64,000 bases of DNA, from the NCBI GenBank assembly GCA_964348665.1, contig CAYGDP010000021.1:6058-70057 (forward strand), read 5' to 3'. The notes beneath the pieces are model-generated. The model made no database searches. It saw nothing but the letters and a program-made list of their open reading frames with translations, and was not told the origin of the DNA. Origin of the DNA: CAYGDP01 sp964348665 (lineage in GTDB: Bacteria > Verrucomicrobiota > Verrucomicrobiia > Palsa-1439 > CAYGDP01). Positions 42,308 to 51,160 of this stretch are shown here, in pieces; the first letter of the stretch is position 1, and each line of letters opens with the position of its first letter. The position numbers were made by a program, and so were the translations under genes.

Positions 42308-45211
42308 TCAGCGATAAGGTTTGGGGTTGGCTTGCAAAAATGCGGTTAGCTCTTCGTTTGCGCGAGCGTATTCGGGATAATCGGCAACGACCGATCGTAA
42401 AAGCCGCTCCGCGGCGGCGCGGTCGCCTCGTTTCGCGCGAATCTGAGCCGAGCAAATGCGCAAATGCGGGGAATCAGGCCATTGTTCCCGTCCAAATCGC
42501 ACCCACTTTTCTGCTTCGTCGAGATGATTCAGTTCGACATTGCGTTGGGCAAGCCGGAGAGCGGCTTCGTGAAGACTGGGTTTAAACTTGAGTGCCAATG
42601 CTAACTGTTGAAGTTCGAGCGTGTAGTTCTTTGCCTGATAAGCCTCGATGGCTCGCTTCAAATGGTCATCGGCTTGAATCTCGGCGGCGAACGGATTTCC
42701 CGGATCGAGCGCGAGGGATTGTTGAACGAGTTGGAGGATCGCATCTCGGCGAGAAGTCACTGGCTCGATTGTTGCCTGGAGAGAGAGTTGTTGTGATAGA
42801 AAATATTGCTCCGCCTTCTTCTTCGCGTTTTCGTTGGGAAACACAATGTTGGATGGCAGCGAGCGTTTGCGTTCGAATAGATACGCAAGATTGTGTTGGA
42901 TGGTGGATTGCCACCGACGTTTGGGAGTGGAGAACTCAATATAAGGATTGTTGTCGGTGTTGAGAGGCACTTGATCCTCGAACACACTCTTGGGCGACAA
43001 CTCAAAGAGAAATGTACCGAGAAGCCGATGTGGGTTATCCAAACCTACGTCAGCCAGGTCTCGTTGAATTTTGGGCTGGCGCATTCGCAACGCGAGTCGG
43101 TCGAAATCAATCTCCAACGGTTGTAGAGAGCCGATCATAATCACATCGGTGCCCGTGAACCAAACGCTGACATGGGGAAAAACAAAGGAAAAGGTCTTAA
43201 TGATCGAGTGGAAATGAAAAGTATCCATTTCGTAGAGTGGAATCCACTGGCATATCAAACCGCCCGGCGCGAGACGGGCTTTTGCGGCGAGAAAATGTTC
43301 GCGCGTGAAAAGGCTCGCCGCCCCGGCGACAATTGGTTCCAATGGGTCGGAAGTCAGTACGTCGTAGTGCCGGTTTACAAGGAGCAGATGATTGCGACCG
43401 TCGTTAAAAATCAGCCGCAGTCGGCTATCGTCGAGGACGCGGTTGTTTTCGCGGGCAAAATAGCGGGCGCAGTTGACTACTAGCGGCTCGAATTCCGCCA
43501 CATCGATTCGTTCAATCGGATGCGCCGCCAGACCAGCGACCGTTAATCCACCGCCCAAGCCTAGATTAAATATCTCCCGCGGACGCGCATGGAGTAGCAT
43601 GGGCAAGTGGCCGAGGATCCGACCGATCCGCCGATCTCCGGCTATGTTTGAGATTTCAGGTTTGCCATCCACACGAAACGATTTAACGATGCCGTCTTTG
43701 ATAAACACCGAAACGGTGGCGGTCTTACCTTCGGCGTAGTAAGGCACTAGATCATCCGTTAGTTCTTGGGTCAGTGCGGACACATTGTTTCTAAGGTACA
43801 TCTGAGGCGACATGTAGACGCCCGCAGAAAGTACCTTACGGCTCCACGGTTGTTGTGTTGCTGCAACAATCGCGCTTGATGCGACAAAAATGATCGCTGT
43901 GGTCGCACGTCGTTTGAATGACCATGCCTCCGACGAAATGACCAGCGTGACGCCAATCATTGCCAGTCCAATCGCGAGGACGACGATGGTCATTTGCATT
44001 CCGAGGAGTGGCAGTAGGACGAATCCACCCATCAAGCTTCCGACAATTGCGCCGAGAGTATTTGCTGCGTAAATTCGACCGATATTACCACCCAGCGTTT
44101 GTGTTTTGGAGATATTCATACGTGCGACTATGGGGAACGTTGCCCCAAAAAATATCGTTGGCAATCCCATGACAAGTACCGAAAGCATAATTTTGGCTCG
44201 TGTATCGCCAAGCCAATGCAACCCGGAATGCGAGAGCTGTGCCAGATAGAACTGAGCCATCCAATCCACTTGTCTGGTCAGGATCATCGTGCTGATTCCA
44301 CAACAGAGCAGCACAATCCCAAAGACCGGTACGGGAGCGCGAAGGCGATCCACTGATCGTTGAGCAATCGCGCTGCCAAGGGCAATTCCTGCCAAGAAAA
44401 CAGCGAGCATCACTGAAAATGCATATGTCGTGCTTCCGAAAATTAGCAAGAGAAGGCGTACCCAAACGACTTCCAGCCCCAAAGCGACTAATCCGGACAC
44501 AAAATAGGCAACAAGTACGAGTTTAGCTTCTGATGTTAGGGGTTCGTTTTTTTGTGATGTGGAAAGAATTGGTAGGGATGCCTCCTGCTGTCTCCTTGCC
44601 AACCACCATGCCGCGGCTCCGATGGCGATGTTCAAGAAGACAGCAAAAAGGGTCGTCGTGAGGGCGCCAAACGAAGGAATCAACCAAAAACCGCAACAGA
44701 GGGTTCCTGCGACACCGCCAAATGTGTTTACAGCGTATAAGGCGCCGAGCTGACGGCCGATTTGCTCGTCATTCGAAACGATCGCTTTGCCGAGGGTCGG
44801 TAAAGTGGCGCCCATAAGCGCCGATGGCAGAATCAAATACAACGAGCAAAGCAGAAAACGGACAACCACGAGAAGGATTCCGCCGCCATCGGTCGCTTGA
44901 TACACCGCTCGGTAAATCGGAGTTGCCGCCAAGAGGAAGACCGGAAAAAGCAATGCAAAGATTCCAATCCCACATTCAAGAATCGCGTATACGCGAAGCG
45001 GGTTTTTACCGCTGCAATCGAGCCACCGGCCTATTGCAAAACTTCCCAATGCTAATCCCCCCATGAACGCTGCCAGTACGGTCGAAGCCGCCTGTACGGT
45101 GTTGCCAAAAACCAGCGTCAGTTGACGCACCCATAAGACTTCATAAATCAGCGCGCTCGCTCCCGATAGGAAGAAGAGCAGTAGGAGCAGGGGATATCGC
45201 CGGTTTCTCAT
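42308..45211 (-). CDS. MFS-like/spermidine-synthase-like/TPR fusion protein B
   Basis: 967 residues and clearly paralogous to the 39363 gene along its length: shared N-terminus (SALIYEVLWVRQLTLVFGN), shared NLGLGGGLTVAGLAAHPIER and SDPLEPIVAGAASLFTREHF blocks, and a TPR tail ending in a longer unit set. The ATG at 45211 is preferred over 45247, which would overlap the fdsG promoter. Divergent from fdsG with only 56 bases between starts. The duplication is old, as identity is moderate throughout (by eye). Function unknown: polyamine or other SAM-dependent chemistry coupled to transport is inferred. Confidence 0.85.
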   Translation of the reverse strand: MRNRRYPLLLLLFFLSGASALIYEVLWVRQLTLVFGNTVQAASTVLAAFMGGLALGSFAIGRWLDCSGKNPLRVYAILECGIGIFALLFPVFLLAATPIYRAVYQATDGGGILLVVVRFLLCSLYLILPSALMGATLPTLGKAIVSNDEQIGRQLGALYAVNTFGGVAGTLCCGFWLIPSFGALTTTLFAVFLNIAIGAAAWWLARRQQEASLPILSTSQKNEPLTSEAKLVLVAYFVSGLVALGLEVVWVRLLLLIFGSTTYAFSVMLAVFLAGIALGSAIAQRSVDRLRAPVPVFGIVLLCCGISTMILTRQVDWMAQFYLAQLSHSGLHWLGDTRAKIMLSVLVMGLPTIFFGATFPIVARMNISKTQTLGGNIGRIYAANTLGAIVGSLMGGFVLLPLLGMQMTIVVLAIGLAMIGVTLVISSEAWSFKRRATTAIIFVASSAIVAATQQPWSRKVLSAGVYMSPQMYLRNNVSALTQELTDDLVPYYAEGKTATVSVFIKDGIVKSFRVDGKPEISNIAGDRRIGRILGHLPMLLHARPREIFNLGLGGGLTVAGLAAHPIERIDVAEFEPLVVNCARYFARENNRVLDDSRLRLIFNDGRNHLLLVNRHYDVLTSDPLEPIVAGAASLFTREHFLAAKARLAPGGLICQWIPLYEMDTFHFHSIIKTFSFVFPHVSVWFTGTDVIMIGSLQPLEIDFDRLALRMRQPKIQRDLADVGLDNPHRLLGTFLFELSPKSVFEDQVPLNTDNNPYIEFSTPKRRWQSTIQHNLAYLFERKRSLPSNIVFPNENAKKKAEQYFLSQQLSLQATIEPVTSRRDAILQLVQQSLALDPGNPFAAEIQADDHLKRAIEAYQAKNYTLELQQLALALKFKPSLHEAALRLAQRNVELNHLDEAEKWVRFGREQWPDSPHLRICSAQIRAKRGDRAAAERLLRSVVADYPEYARANEELTAFLQANPKPYR

Positions 45212-45240
45212 GGGTGGTATCTTCCTCGAAAGTCCCGTAC

Positions 45241-45269
45241 TTGACAAGCTATCCTCGCAGCGCGACTAT
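45241..45269 (+). promoter_or_regulatory. Promoter for fdsG
   Basis: TTGACA (45241-45246), 17-base spacer, GACTAT (45264-45269, 3 of 6 including A2 and T6). The predicted start near 45276 falls next to a second in-frame ATG at 45277, which would make the message leaderless. Confidence 0.5.
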
Positions 45270-45723
45270 GCGGTTGATGCGCTCCATTGATGTCGCCGTC
45301 GAAAAATCAATCACTGTGCCGGCAAATATTTTGGGGACGTTGCAACGCGTCCAAAATCAACTCGGATTTGTGCCGATCGACGCCGTGCCGAAAATTGCCA
45401 AGGCGCTCGGTGTCACCGATAGCGACGTGGTCGGCGTATTGAGTTTTTATCACGATCTCCGCACCGAGCCTCCCGGCCGTCATACGATCCGCTTTTGTCT
45501 CGGCGATTCCTGCCGTGCGACCCATACGGAGAAGAATTTGACCGCGCTGGAAAAGAAACTTGGATGCGAGCTCGGCGAGACTTCACGCGATAAGCGGTTC
45601 TCTCTGGAAAAAGTGTATTGCCTGGGCAACTGCGCTCTCTCGCCCAACATGATGATCGGTGAGGAGATTTATTGCCGACTTACGCCGAAGATAACAACGG
45701 AGGCATTGATAAATCATAAATGA
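45268..45723 (+). CDS. fdsG: Formate dehydrogenase gamma subunit (NuoE-like)
   Basis: 151 residues, 24-kDa thioredoxin-like [2Fe-2S] subunit. Seen: ligands Cys-x4-Cys in FCLGDSCRATH and Cys-x3-Cys in YCLGNCALSPNMM, the family spacing, plus LGFVPIDAVPKIAKALGV at the N-terminal helix. ATGs at 45268 and 45277 are both possible. First gene of the formate dehydrogenase set; a palindrome-rich gap of about 220 bases separates it from fdsB. Passes electrons between the FMN subunit and the complex in NAD-linked formate dehydrogenases. Confidence 0.9.
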   Translation: MRLMRSIDVAVEKSITVPANILGTLQRVQNQLGFVPIDAVPKIAKALGVTDSDVVGVLSFYHDLRTEPPGRHTIRFCLGDSCRATHTEKNLTALEKKLGCELGETSRDKRFSLEKVYCLGNCALSPNMMIGEEIYCRLTPKITTEALINHK

Positions 45724-45942
45724 AACGTTTTGTCATCAACGCCAAATGTAGGCCGACTCTGCGAGTCGGCGAATTATTTCATCGCCGCTTCGCAGAAGCG
45801 GCCTACAACCTGAAATGAAAATTGCCGAACCAGAATTGGAAAGCCCCGAAGGGACGTCCGTCAATTGCCAGGGGCGTAAGCCCCTGGAAATGACGCAAAT
45901 TAGAGCGCAAGCCCCGTCGGGGCGGCAGAACGGTGGGTGGTG
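45724..45942. repeat. Cluster of palindromes between fdsG and fdsB
   Basis: A two-hairpin element 45747-45807 with outer inverted repeat TGTAGGCCG/CGGCCTACA and inner hairpins 45752-45770 and 45784-45802. Then CCAGGGGC-GTAA-GCCCCTGG (45868-45887) and GCCCC-GTC-GGGGC (45911-45923) with a following GGCAG, a layout familiar from REP elements. No ORF. May uncouple or stabilise segments of the operon mRNA. Confidence 0.8.
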
Positions 45943-47451
45943 ATGAAGGTTTATATTTCAGACGATTCCAGCGCGGTAGCCGCCGGCGCGAACCGCGTCA
46001 CAGCGGCGTTTGCCAAGCAAAAAGATGTCGAAGTGATTCGTACCAGCTCGCGCGGCGCTTTTTTCCTTGAACCACTCGTCGAAATAGATACTCCCGCGGG
46101 CCGGGTTGGCTACGCAAATGTGCACCCGCGTGATGTTCCATCCATTCTTGTAGGAGCGCCTTTCCAGGCGCGACCCAATGAACGTCGCGGCCAGAAGGCC
46201 GCTCCGATAAAACCGACGGCCGTTTCCAAAATCCCTTTCCTCGCCAATCAAACCCGGTTTACTTTCGCCAACGCCGGCGTCACCGAGCCGCTCTCCGTGA
46301 ACCAATATGGCTATCGCGCCCTCGACAAAGCCCGTGGTCTTGACCCGCAGAAAATCCTCGATGAAGTGAAGAAAGCGCAGCTTCGCGGGCGTGGTGGTGC
46401 GGCGTTTCCCGCTGGCGTGAAATGGCAGACGACGAAAGATTGCAAGGACACGCCCAAATACGTCGTTGCCAACGCGGACGAAGGTGATCCAGGGACTTAT
46501 TCCGACCGAATGATCATGGAAGGAGATCCTCACCGTCTCCTTGAAGGGATGGCGATTTGCGGTCATGCGGTCGGTGCCAAGAAAGGTTACATTTACGCGC
46601 GTAGCGAATATCCCGCCGGCATAAAAAAAATCCGGGCCGCCATTGCGCGCGCGACTGAAGCGGGTGTGCTCGGCAAAGAGACTTTCGATATTGAAGTCTT
46701 TGTCGGCGCTGGCGCGTACATTTGTGGCGAAGAAACCGCGCTGCTCGAATCTCTCGAAGGCAAACGCGGAATGGTTCGCTACAAACCACCGTTCCCCGCC
46801 ATCAACGGTCTCTGGCAAAAACCGACCGTCATCAACAACGTCGTCACCTTCGCCACTGTCCCGGACATCATCCTGCGCGGTGGCGACTGGCACGCGTCGC
46901 TCGGCACAGCGACATCGAAAGGCACAATCCCGCTTCAACTTGCAGGACAAATCCGCAACGGCGGATTGGTCGAAGTTCCGTTTGGAGTCACTCTCGAAGA
47001 AGTGATCTATGATTTTGGCGGCGGCCTGCCGCGTGGCTCGCGGTTCAAAGCCGTTCAAGTCGGAGGACCGCTGGGCTCGATTTTTCCGGAAAAACTTCTC
47101 AAGACGCGGATCTGCTTTGACGACTTCATCAAAGCGGGCGGCATCCTAGGCCACGGTGGAATCGTTGTTTATGATCATGAAACCGACATGGTCGCGCTCT
47201 CGCGTCACTTCGCCGAATTTTGCGCCGCCGAAAGCTGTGGAAAATGCACGCCTTGCCGGGTCGGTTCAACACGCGCCAAGGAAATCCTCGACAAAATCCT
47301 CCGAGGCGATGGCAGCGAAGACGATCTTGTGTTATTATCTGATCTAAGCGAGACGATGAAGCTGGGCAGCCTTTGCGCTCTCGGCGGACTCGCTCCAATG
47401 CCGATTTTGACTTCTATACAATATTTTGGTAAAGAGTTTCGGAGGCGCTAA
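45943..47451 (+). CDS. fdsB: Formate dehydrogenase beta subunit (NuoF-like, FMN and NAD site)
   Basis: 502-residue flavoprotein. Seen: N-terminal thioredoxin-like domain (residues 1-60), the NAD/FMN segments RGRGGAAFPAGVKW and NADEGDPGTYSDRM, GAGAYICGEETALLESLEG (quoted in part), and the [4Fe-4S] motif ESCGKCTPCRVGS with a later Cys. The ATG at 45943 is preferred over the upstream GTGs. Residues of about 70-88 (VGAPFQARPNERRGQKAAP) derive from a palindromic repeat, 46149-46206, inserted in the linker before PFLANQTRF. One-base overlap (TAATG) with fdsA. Confidence 0.95.
   Translation: MKVYISDDSSAVAAGANRVTAAFAKQKDVEVIRTSSRGAFFLEPLVEIDTPAGRVGYANVHPRDVPSILVGAPFQARPNERRGQKAAPIKPTAVSKIPFLANQTRFTFANAGVTEPLSVNQYGYRALDKARGLDPQKILDEVKKAQLRGRGGAAFPAGVKWQTTKDCKDTPKYVVANADEGDPGTYSDRMIMEGDPHRLLEGMAICGHAVGAKKGYIYARSEYPAGIKKIRAAIARATEAGVLGKETFDIEVFVGAGAYICGEETALLESLEGKRGMVRYKPPFPAINGLWQKPTVINNVVTFATVPDIILRGGDWHASLGTATSKGTIPLQLAGQIRNGGLVEVPFGVTLEEVIYDFGGGLPRGSRFKAVQVGGPLGSIFPEKLLKTRICFDDFIKAGGILGHGGIVVYDHETDMVALSRHFAEFCAAESCGKCTPCRVGSTRAKEILDKILRGDGSEDDLVLLSDLSETMKLGSLCALGGLAPMPILTSIQYFGKEFRRR
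46149..46206. repeat. In-frame REP-like double hairpin inside fdsB
   Basis: Hairpins GGAGCGCC/GGCGC and GCGGCC-AGAA-GGCCGC. The first 27 bases match the intergenic copy at 7055-7082 with one difference. Confidence 0.88.
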
Positions 47452-50225
47452 TGGCAACGATCACGATCAATGGCAGGAAGATCGAAACGGCAACGGGGGA
47501 AACTGTTTGGAACGCGGCTCGAGTGGCGGGGGTTCAAATTCCGTTTTTGTGCGCCTCGCCCAATCTCAAATCTTATGGCTCGTGCCGACTTTGTCTTTGT
47601 GAGGTGGTGGGTCAGCGTGGCTATCCGGCGTCTTGCACGACGCCTGTCCGAGATGGCATGGTTGTGCGAACGGACTCCGAGAAGCTGAATTTCCTCCGCC
47701 GTAATATCATCGAACTTTATCTCTCCGAGCAGCCGGAAGACGCTTTGCATTCCAGCGAACAGCTTCGCGAGTACGCAGCGCAATTTGGACTCCAAAAAAT
47801 CCGCTATCACCGAAATGGCGGGACTGGCAATCCCATAGCGCGCCGCAAATACGTAATTGACGATTCGAATCCATTTTTTTCGTTTGACCCGAATAAGTGT
47901 ATCGCGTGCGCGCGTTGCGTCCGGGCTTGCGACGAGATACAGGGAACGTTCGCTATCTCAATGTTCGGACGCGGCTTTGCCTCCTCTGTAGCGGCGGGTA
48001 ACAACGTTGGTTTTGCCGCCTCCAATTGCGTCTCGTGCGGTGCGTGTGTGAAAGAATGTCCGACCGATGCGCTGATCGAGAAAGCCATTGCGGAGTATGG
48101 CAAGCCCGAGTACGTGACGCGAACCACATGTGCCTATTGCGGTGTCGGCTGCAACTTCGACGTTGGCATGCGGGGCGGTCGCATTGTGACGATGCGACCC
48201 GTTGATTCCAGCCCCGTCAACTGGGGGCACGCCTGCGTGAAAGGTCGTTTTGGGTGGGACTACATCTATTCACGTGACCGGCTGCGCAAACCAATCAAAC
48301 GAGTCGGCGAGAAATGGGTTGAGATACCCTGGGACGAGGCGCTCGGCATGGTCAGCTCGGAATTCAAGCGCATCAAAGAATCACACGGCCCTGACGCGCT
48401 CGCGGCGGTGTCGTCGTCGCGCGGAACCAACGAGGAAAATTATCTGATGCAGAAATTTATGCGCTGCGCGGTAGGCACGAACAACGTGGACAACTGCGCG
48501 CGCGTCTGTCACAGCGCGACGGTCAGCGGGATGATGGAAGTCTTTGGCACTTGGGCGGCAACCAACTCGCTCGGTGATTTGGAGCAGGCAAAATTGTTGA
48601 TGCTGATCGGAGCGAATCCAACTGAGGGTCATCCCGTTACAGGCGCGCGAATCAAGCGCGCACTTCGTCGTGGCATGAAACTCGTCGTGATTGATCCGCG
48701 CCGAATCGAACTGTGCCGGTTCGCCGAAGTACATTTACAACTTCGACCGGGTACCAACGTTGCTCTTTTCAATGGACTCGCCAATGTTATCGTTCAAGAA
48801 AGATTGCACAATAAAAAGTTCATCGCGGAACGTACCGAGAATTTCGATGCGTGGCTCCAAGTCGTCCAAAAATACACACCGGAATACACCGAGACGATCA
48901 CCGGTGTTCCTGCCGATAAAATCCGCTCTGCCGCGCGTCTCTACGCCACCAGCGGCGCTTCGATTTGTGCCCACGGTCTCGGTATGACCGAGCACAAGTA
49001 CGGAAGCTACGGTGTCATGACTCTTTGCAATCTTGCCATCCTAACGGGTAATGTTGGACGTCCGGGCACCGGGATCAATCCGCTACGCGGCCAAAACAAC
49101 GTGCAAGGTTCGTGCGACGTTGGTTCGATGCCCGTCTATTTCAATGCGTATCAAAAACTCGACGATCCCGCTGTGATGGAAAAATTTCAAAATGTCACAG
49201 GCCGTCCGCTCCCGCAACGGAAAGGATGGAAAGTGCCGGAAATGTGGGACGCGGCATTGGCGGGTCAAATGCGCGGGATGTGGGTGATGGGATACGACGT
49301 GGCGCAGACCGACCCGAATTTGAAAAAAGTTCACGCTGCGCTTGGCAAGCTCGAATTTCTTGTGGTAACGGACCTCTTCTTCAACAAGACTTGTGAATTC
49401 GCCCATTTGGTTTTGCCGGCAGCGAGTTTCGTCGAGAAAAATGGCACGTTTACCAACGGCGAACGTCGCATCCAGCGTTGTCGCAAGGTCGTGGAACCGC
49501 CCGATGGGATTATTCCCGATGCCGAGCAAATTCTCCATGTTTCCGCCGCGCTCGGTTATTCCATGACTTACAACGGTGCCGCAGAAGTGATGGATGAAAT
49601 CGCACGCCTGACGCCAACGATGGCCGGAGTGAACTATGAAAAACTCGACAAGAACTTTGGCCTGCAATGGCCGGTTCCTGACAGCAACAGCATGGGAACA
49701 GCCGTGATGCATACCGAGCGATTCACGCGCGGTAAAGCCAAGTTTTCACCCGCCGAATATCTCCCGCCCGGTGAAGAACCAACTGACGAATATCCGTTCA
49801 CCCTGGTGACTGGCCGCGTGCTGCATCACTACAATTGCGGCGCCCAAACGCGCCATTCCAAGTTAATTGAGTTCGTCAATCAGGACGTATTGGAAATCCA
49901 CGCGGATGATGCGGCGGAACTGGGCGTATCGGACGGCGACCGGATTAAAATCATCAGCGCTCGTGCAGCTGTCGAGTTGCGATGTGTGATCAGCGATCGT
50001 GTCCCTGCCGGGACGCTCTTCACGACGTTTCATTTCCCGGAAAACAATCTCAATACGCTCCTCTCCAGTTCCGCCGATGCTCTGTCGAAATGTCCCGAGT
50101 ATAAAGTCCTGACCGTGCGACTGGAGAAGATACAGGCGAAGATGAGAGGCAATGGAAAGCAAAACGGCGGGCAACGAAAAACCGCCACCCCACCGGCCGA
50201 TGTTCACGCCCGGATTTTGGTGTGA
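47451..50225 (+). CDS. fdsA: NAD-linked formate dehydrogenase alpha subunit (Mo-bis-MGD)
   Basis: 924 residues. Seen: N-terminal [2Fe-2S] ferredoxin domain (LKSYGSCRLCLCEVV), two [4Fe-4S] clusters (CIACARCVRACDEIQG; CVSCGACVKECP), then a Mo-pterin catalytic domain starting with CAYCGVGCNFDVG. The metal ligand is Cys (CARVCHSATVSG), not selenocysteine, and the following His is the expected catalytic neighbour. C-terminal dinucleotide-binding domain to the end. Oxidises formate to CO2 (or the reverse) with electrons moved to NAD through fdsB/fdsG. Overlaps convergent fdhD by 22 bases. Confidence 0.96.
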   Translation: MATITINGRKIETATGETVWNAARVAGVQIPFLCASPNLKSYGSCRLCLCEVVGQRGYPASCTTPVRDGMVVRTDSEKLNFLRRNIIELYLSEQPEDALHSSEQLREYAAQFGLQKIRYHRNGGTGNPIARRKYVIDDSNPFFSFDPNKCIACARCVRACDEIQGTFAISMFGRGFASSVAAGNNVGFAASNCVSCGACVKECPTDALIEKAIAEYGKPEYVTRTTCAYCGVGCNFDVGMRGGRIVTMRPVDSSPVNWGHACVKGRFGWDYIYSRDRLRKPIKRVGEKWVEIPWDEALGMVSSEFKRIKESHGPDALAAVSSSRGTNEENYLMQKFMRCAVGTNNVDNCARVCHSATVSGMMEVFGTWAATNSLGDLEQAKLLMLIGANPTEGHPVTGARIKRALRRGMKLVVIDPRRIELCRFAEVHLQLRPGTNVALFNGLANVIVQERLHNKKFIAERTENFDAWLQVVQKYTPEYTETITGVPADKIRSAARLYATSGASICAHGLGMTEHKYGSYGVMTLCNLAILTGNVGRPGTGINPLRGQNNVQGSCDVGSMPVYFNAYQKLDDPAVMEKFQNVTGRPLPQRKGWKVPEMWDAALAGQMRGMWVMGYDVAQTDPNLKKVHAALGKLEFLVVTDLFFNKTCEFAHLVLPAASFVEKNGTFTNGERRIQRCRKVVEPPDGIIPDAEQILHVSAALGYSMTYNGAAEVMDEIARLTPTMAGVNYEKLDKNFGLQWPVPDSNSMGTAVMHTERFTRGKAKFSPAEYLPPGEEPTDEYPFTLVTGRVLHHYNCGAQTRHSKLIEFVNQDVLEIHADDAAELGVSDGDRIKIISARAAVELRCVISDRVPAGTLFTTFHFPENNLNTLLSSSADALSKCPEYKVLTVRLEKIQAKMRGNGKQNGGQRKTATPPADVHARILV

Positions 50226-51061
50226 TTTGCTAGCCGTTTCTCTCCTGAATAAATATTACATCGTTTCCCGCGTAGGAAACCGACGAGCGTCATTCCAAAA
50301 TCCTCCGCCAGTTCAACAGCCAGACTGGATGGGCCGCCGACGGCGGCGACGATTGGGATTTGTGCGCGCAACGCTTTCTGTAAAATCTCAAAGCCCGCTC
50401 GCCCGCTCACCATCAAGATATGACGGTCAAGTGGCAGCTTGCGATCGAGGAGCGACGCGCCGATGACTTTGTCCACGGCATTGTGACGGCCAACATCTTC
50501 GCGTAGCAAAAGAAGTTTTCCCGCGGCGTCAAAAAGTGCCGCGGCGTGGAGTGCGCCTGTTCGTTGGAAAACGGATTGCGCGGCGCGAAGTTTTGCATCG
50601 AGGGTGAATAGGAACTTCAGTGGCACGCGAAATCGGTCGCGTAGGGGAGGGGACGTCACCCGAATCGCATCGAGAGTGGCTTTTCCACAGATACCGCAGG
50701 CCGAGGTCGCAAAGAAATTGCGGGTTGTTCGTGCGGTGTCCAGTTTGACGCTCCGTGCAAGGCGCGCGGTAACGATGTTGTTTTGGTCGGGACGCGCGAG
50801 GACGCGCGTCCCTGCCTTTTCAACGCAGTGTCGGAGATCGAGCAGGTCGGTTTTCTTCTCGATGATTCCCTCGGTAAACAGAAATCCGGCAGTCAGCTCA
50901 AAATCGTGCCCCGGCGTGCGCATGGTTACGACGAGAGGGCGTTCGCCAATCCGGATTTCCAGCGGTTCTTCGACGGCGATGGTGTCGTCGCGAGAATGGA
51001 TGGAATGTCGTTCGACGCGTTGGATGCGTCGAGTTTTAACAGCCTGGGTCATTGCTGTCAT
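50204..51061 (-). CDS. fdhD: Formate dehydrogenase accessory sulfurtransferase FdhD
   Basis: 285 residues. It transfers sulfur from a cysteine desulfurase to the molybdenum cofactor of formate dehydrogenase. Seen: RTPGHDFELTAGFLFTEGII, the catalytic Cys pair in SACGICGKATLDAI, and GRAGFEILQKALRAQIP. Its place opposite fdsA ties it to the enzyme. Odd feature: a perfect 10-bp-arm hairpin (50790-50813) encodes extra residues GTRVLARPDQNN between helix and strand before the Cys pair. Short fdsD-type gene not seen. Confidence 0.93.
   Translation of the reverse strand: MTAMTQAVKTRRIQRVERHSIHSRDDTIAVEEPLEIRIGERPLVVTMRTPGHDFELTAGFLFTEGIIEKKTDLLDLRHCVEKAGTRVLARPDQNNIVTARLARSVKLDTARTTRNFFATSACGICGKATLDAIRVTSPPLRDRFRVPLKFLFTLDAKLRAAQSVFQRTGALHAAALFDAAGKLLLLREDVGRHNAVDKVIGASLLDRKLPLDRHILMVSGRAGFEILQKALRAQIPIVAAVGGPSSLAVELAEDFGMTLVGFLRGKRCNIYSGEKRLANHTKIRA
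50790..50813. repeat. Perfect hairpin inside fdhD
   Basis: GGGACGCGCG (50790-50799), loop AGGA, CGCGCGTCCC (50804-50813). Confidence 0.85.
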
Positions 51062-51069
51062 TTACCATG

Positions 51070-51160
51070 AATGGACACAAACCACCGACAGAATTTTGTC
51101 TGGAAGATGTAGACACGAATCGTATTCGAGTGAATTCGTGTTCATTCGTGGTTGAAATGA
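51070..51160. repeat. TTCGTG-type repeat between fdhD and NHL gene
   Basis: Contains AATTCGTGTTCATTCGTGG next to GTCTGGAAGATG and further ACACGAATCG; same family as 7113-7148. Confidence 0.5.

Noticed and set aside
45958..47058. 366-residue minus-strand ORF over fdsB
   Set aside because: Opposite-strand shadow; fdsB has full family motifs.
47451..50225. Selenocysteine-type formate dehydrogenase
   Set aside because: The frame has no in-frame TGA; the ligand position reads Cys.
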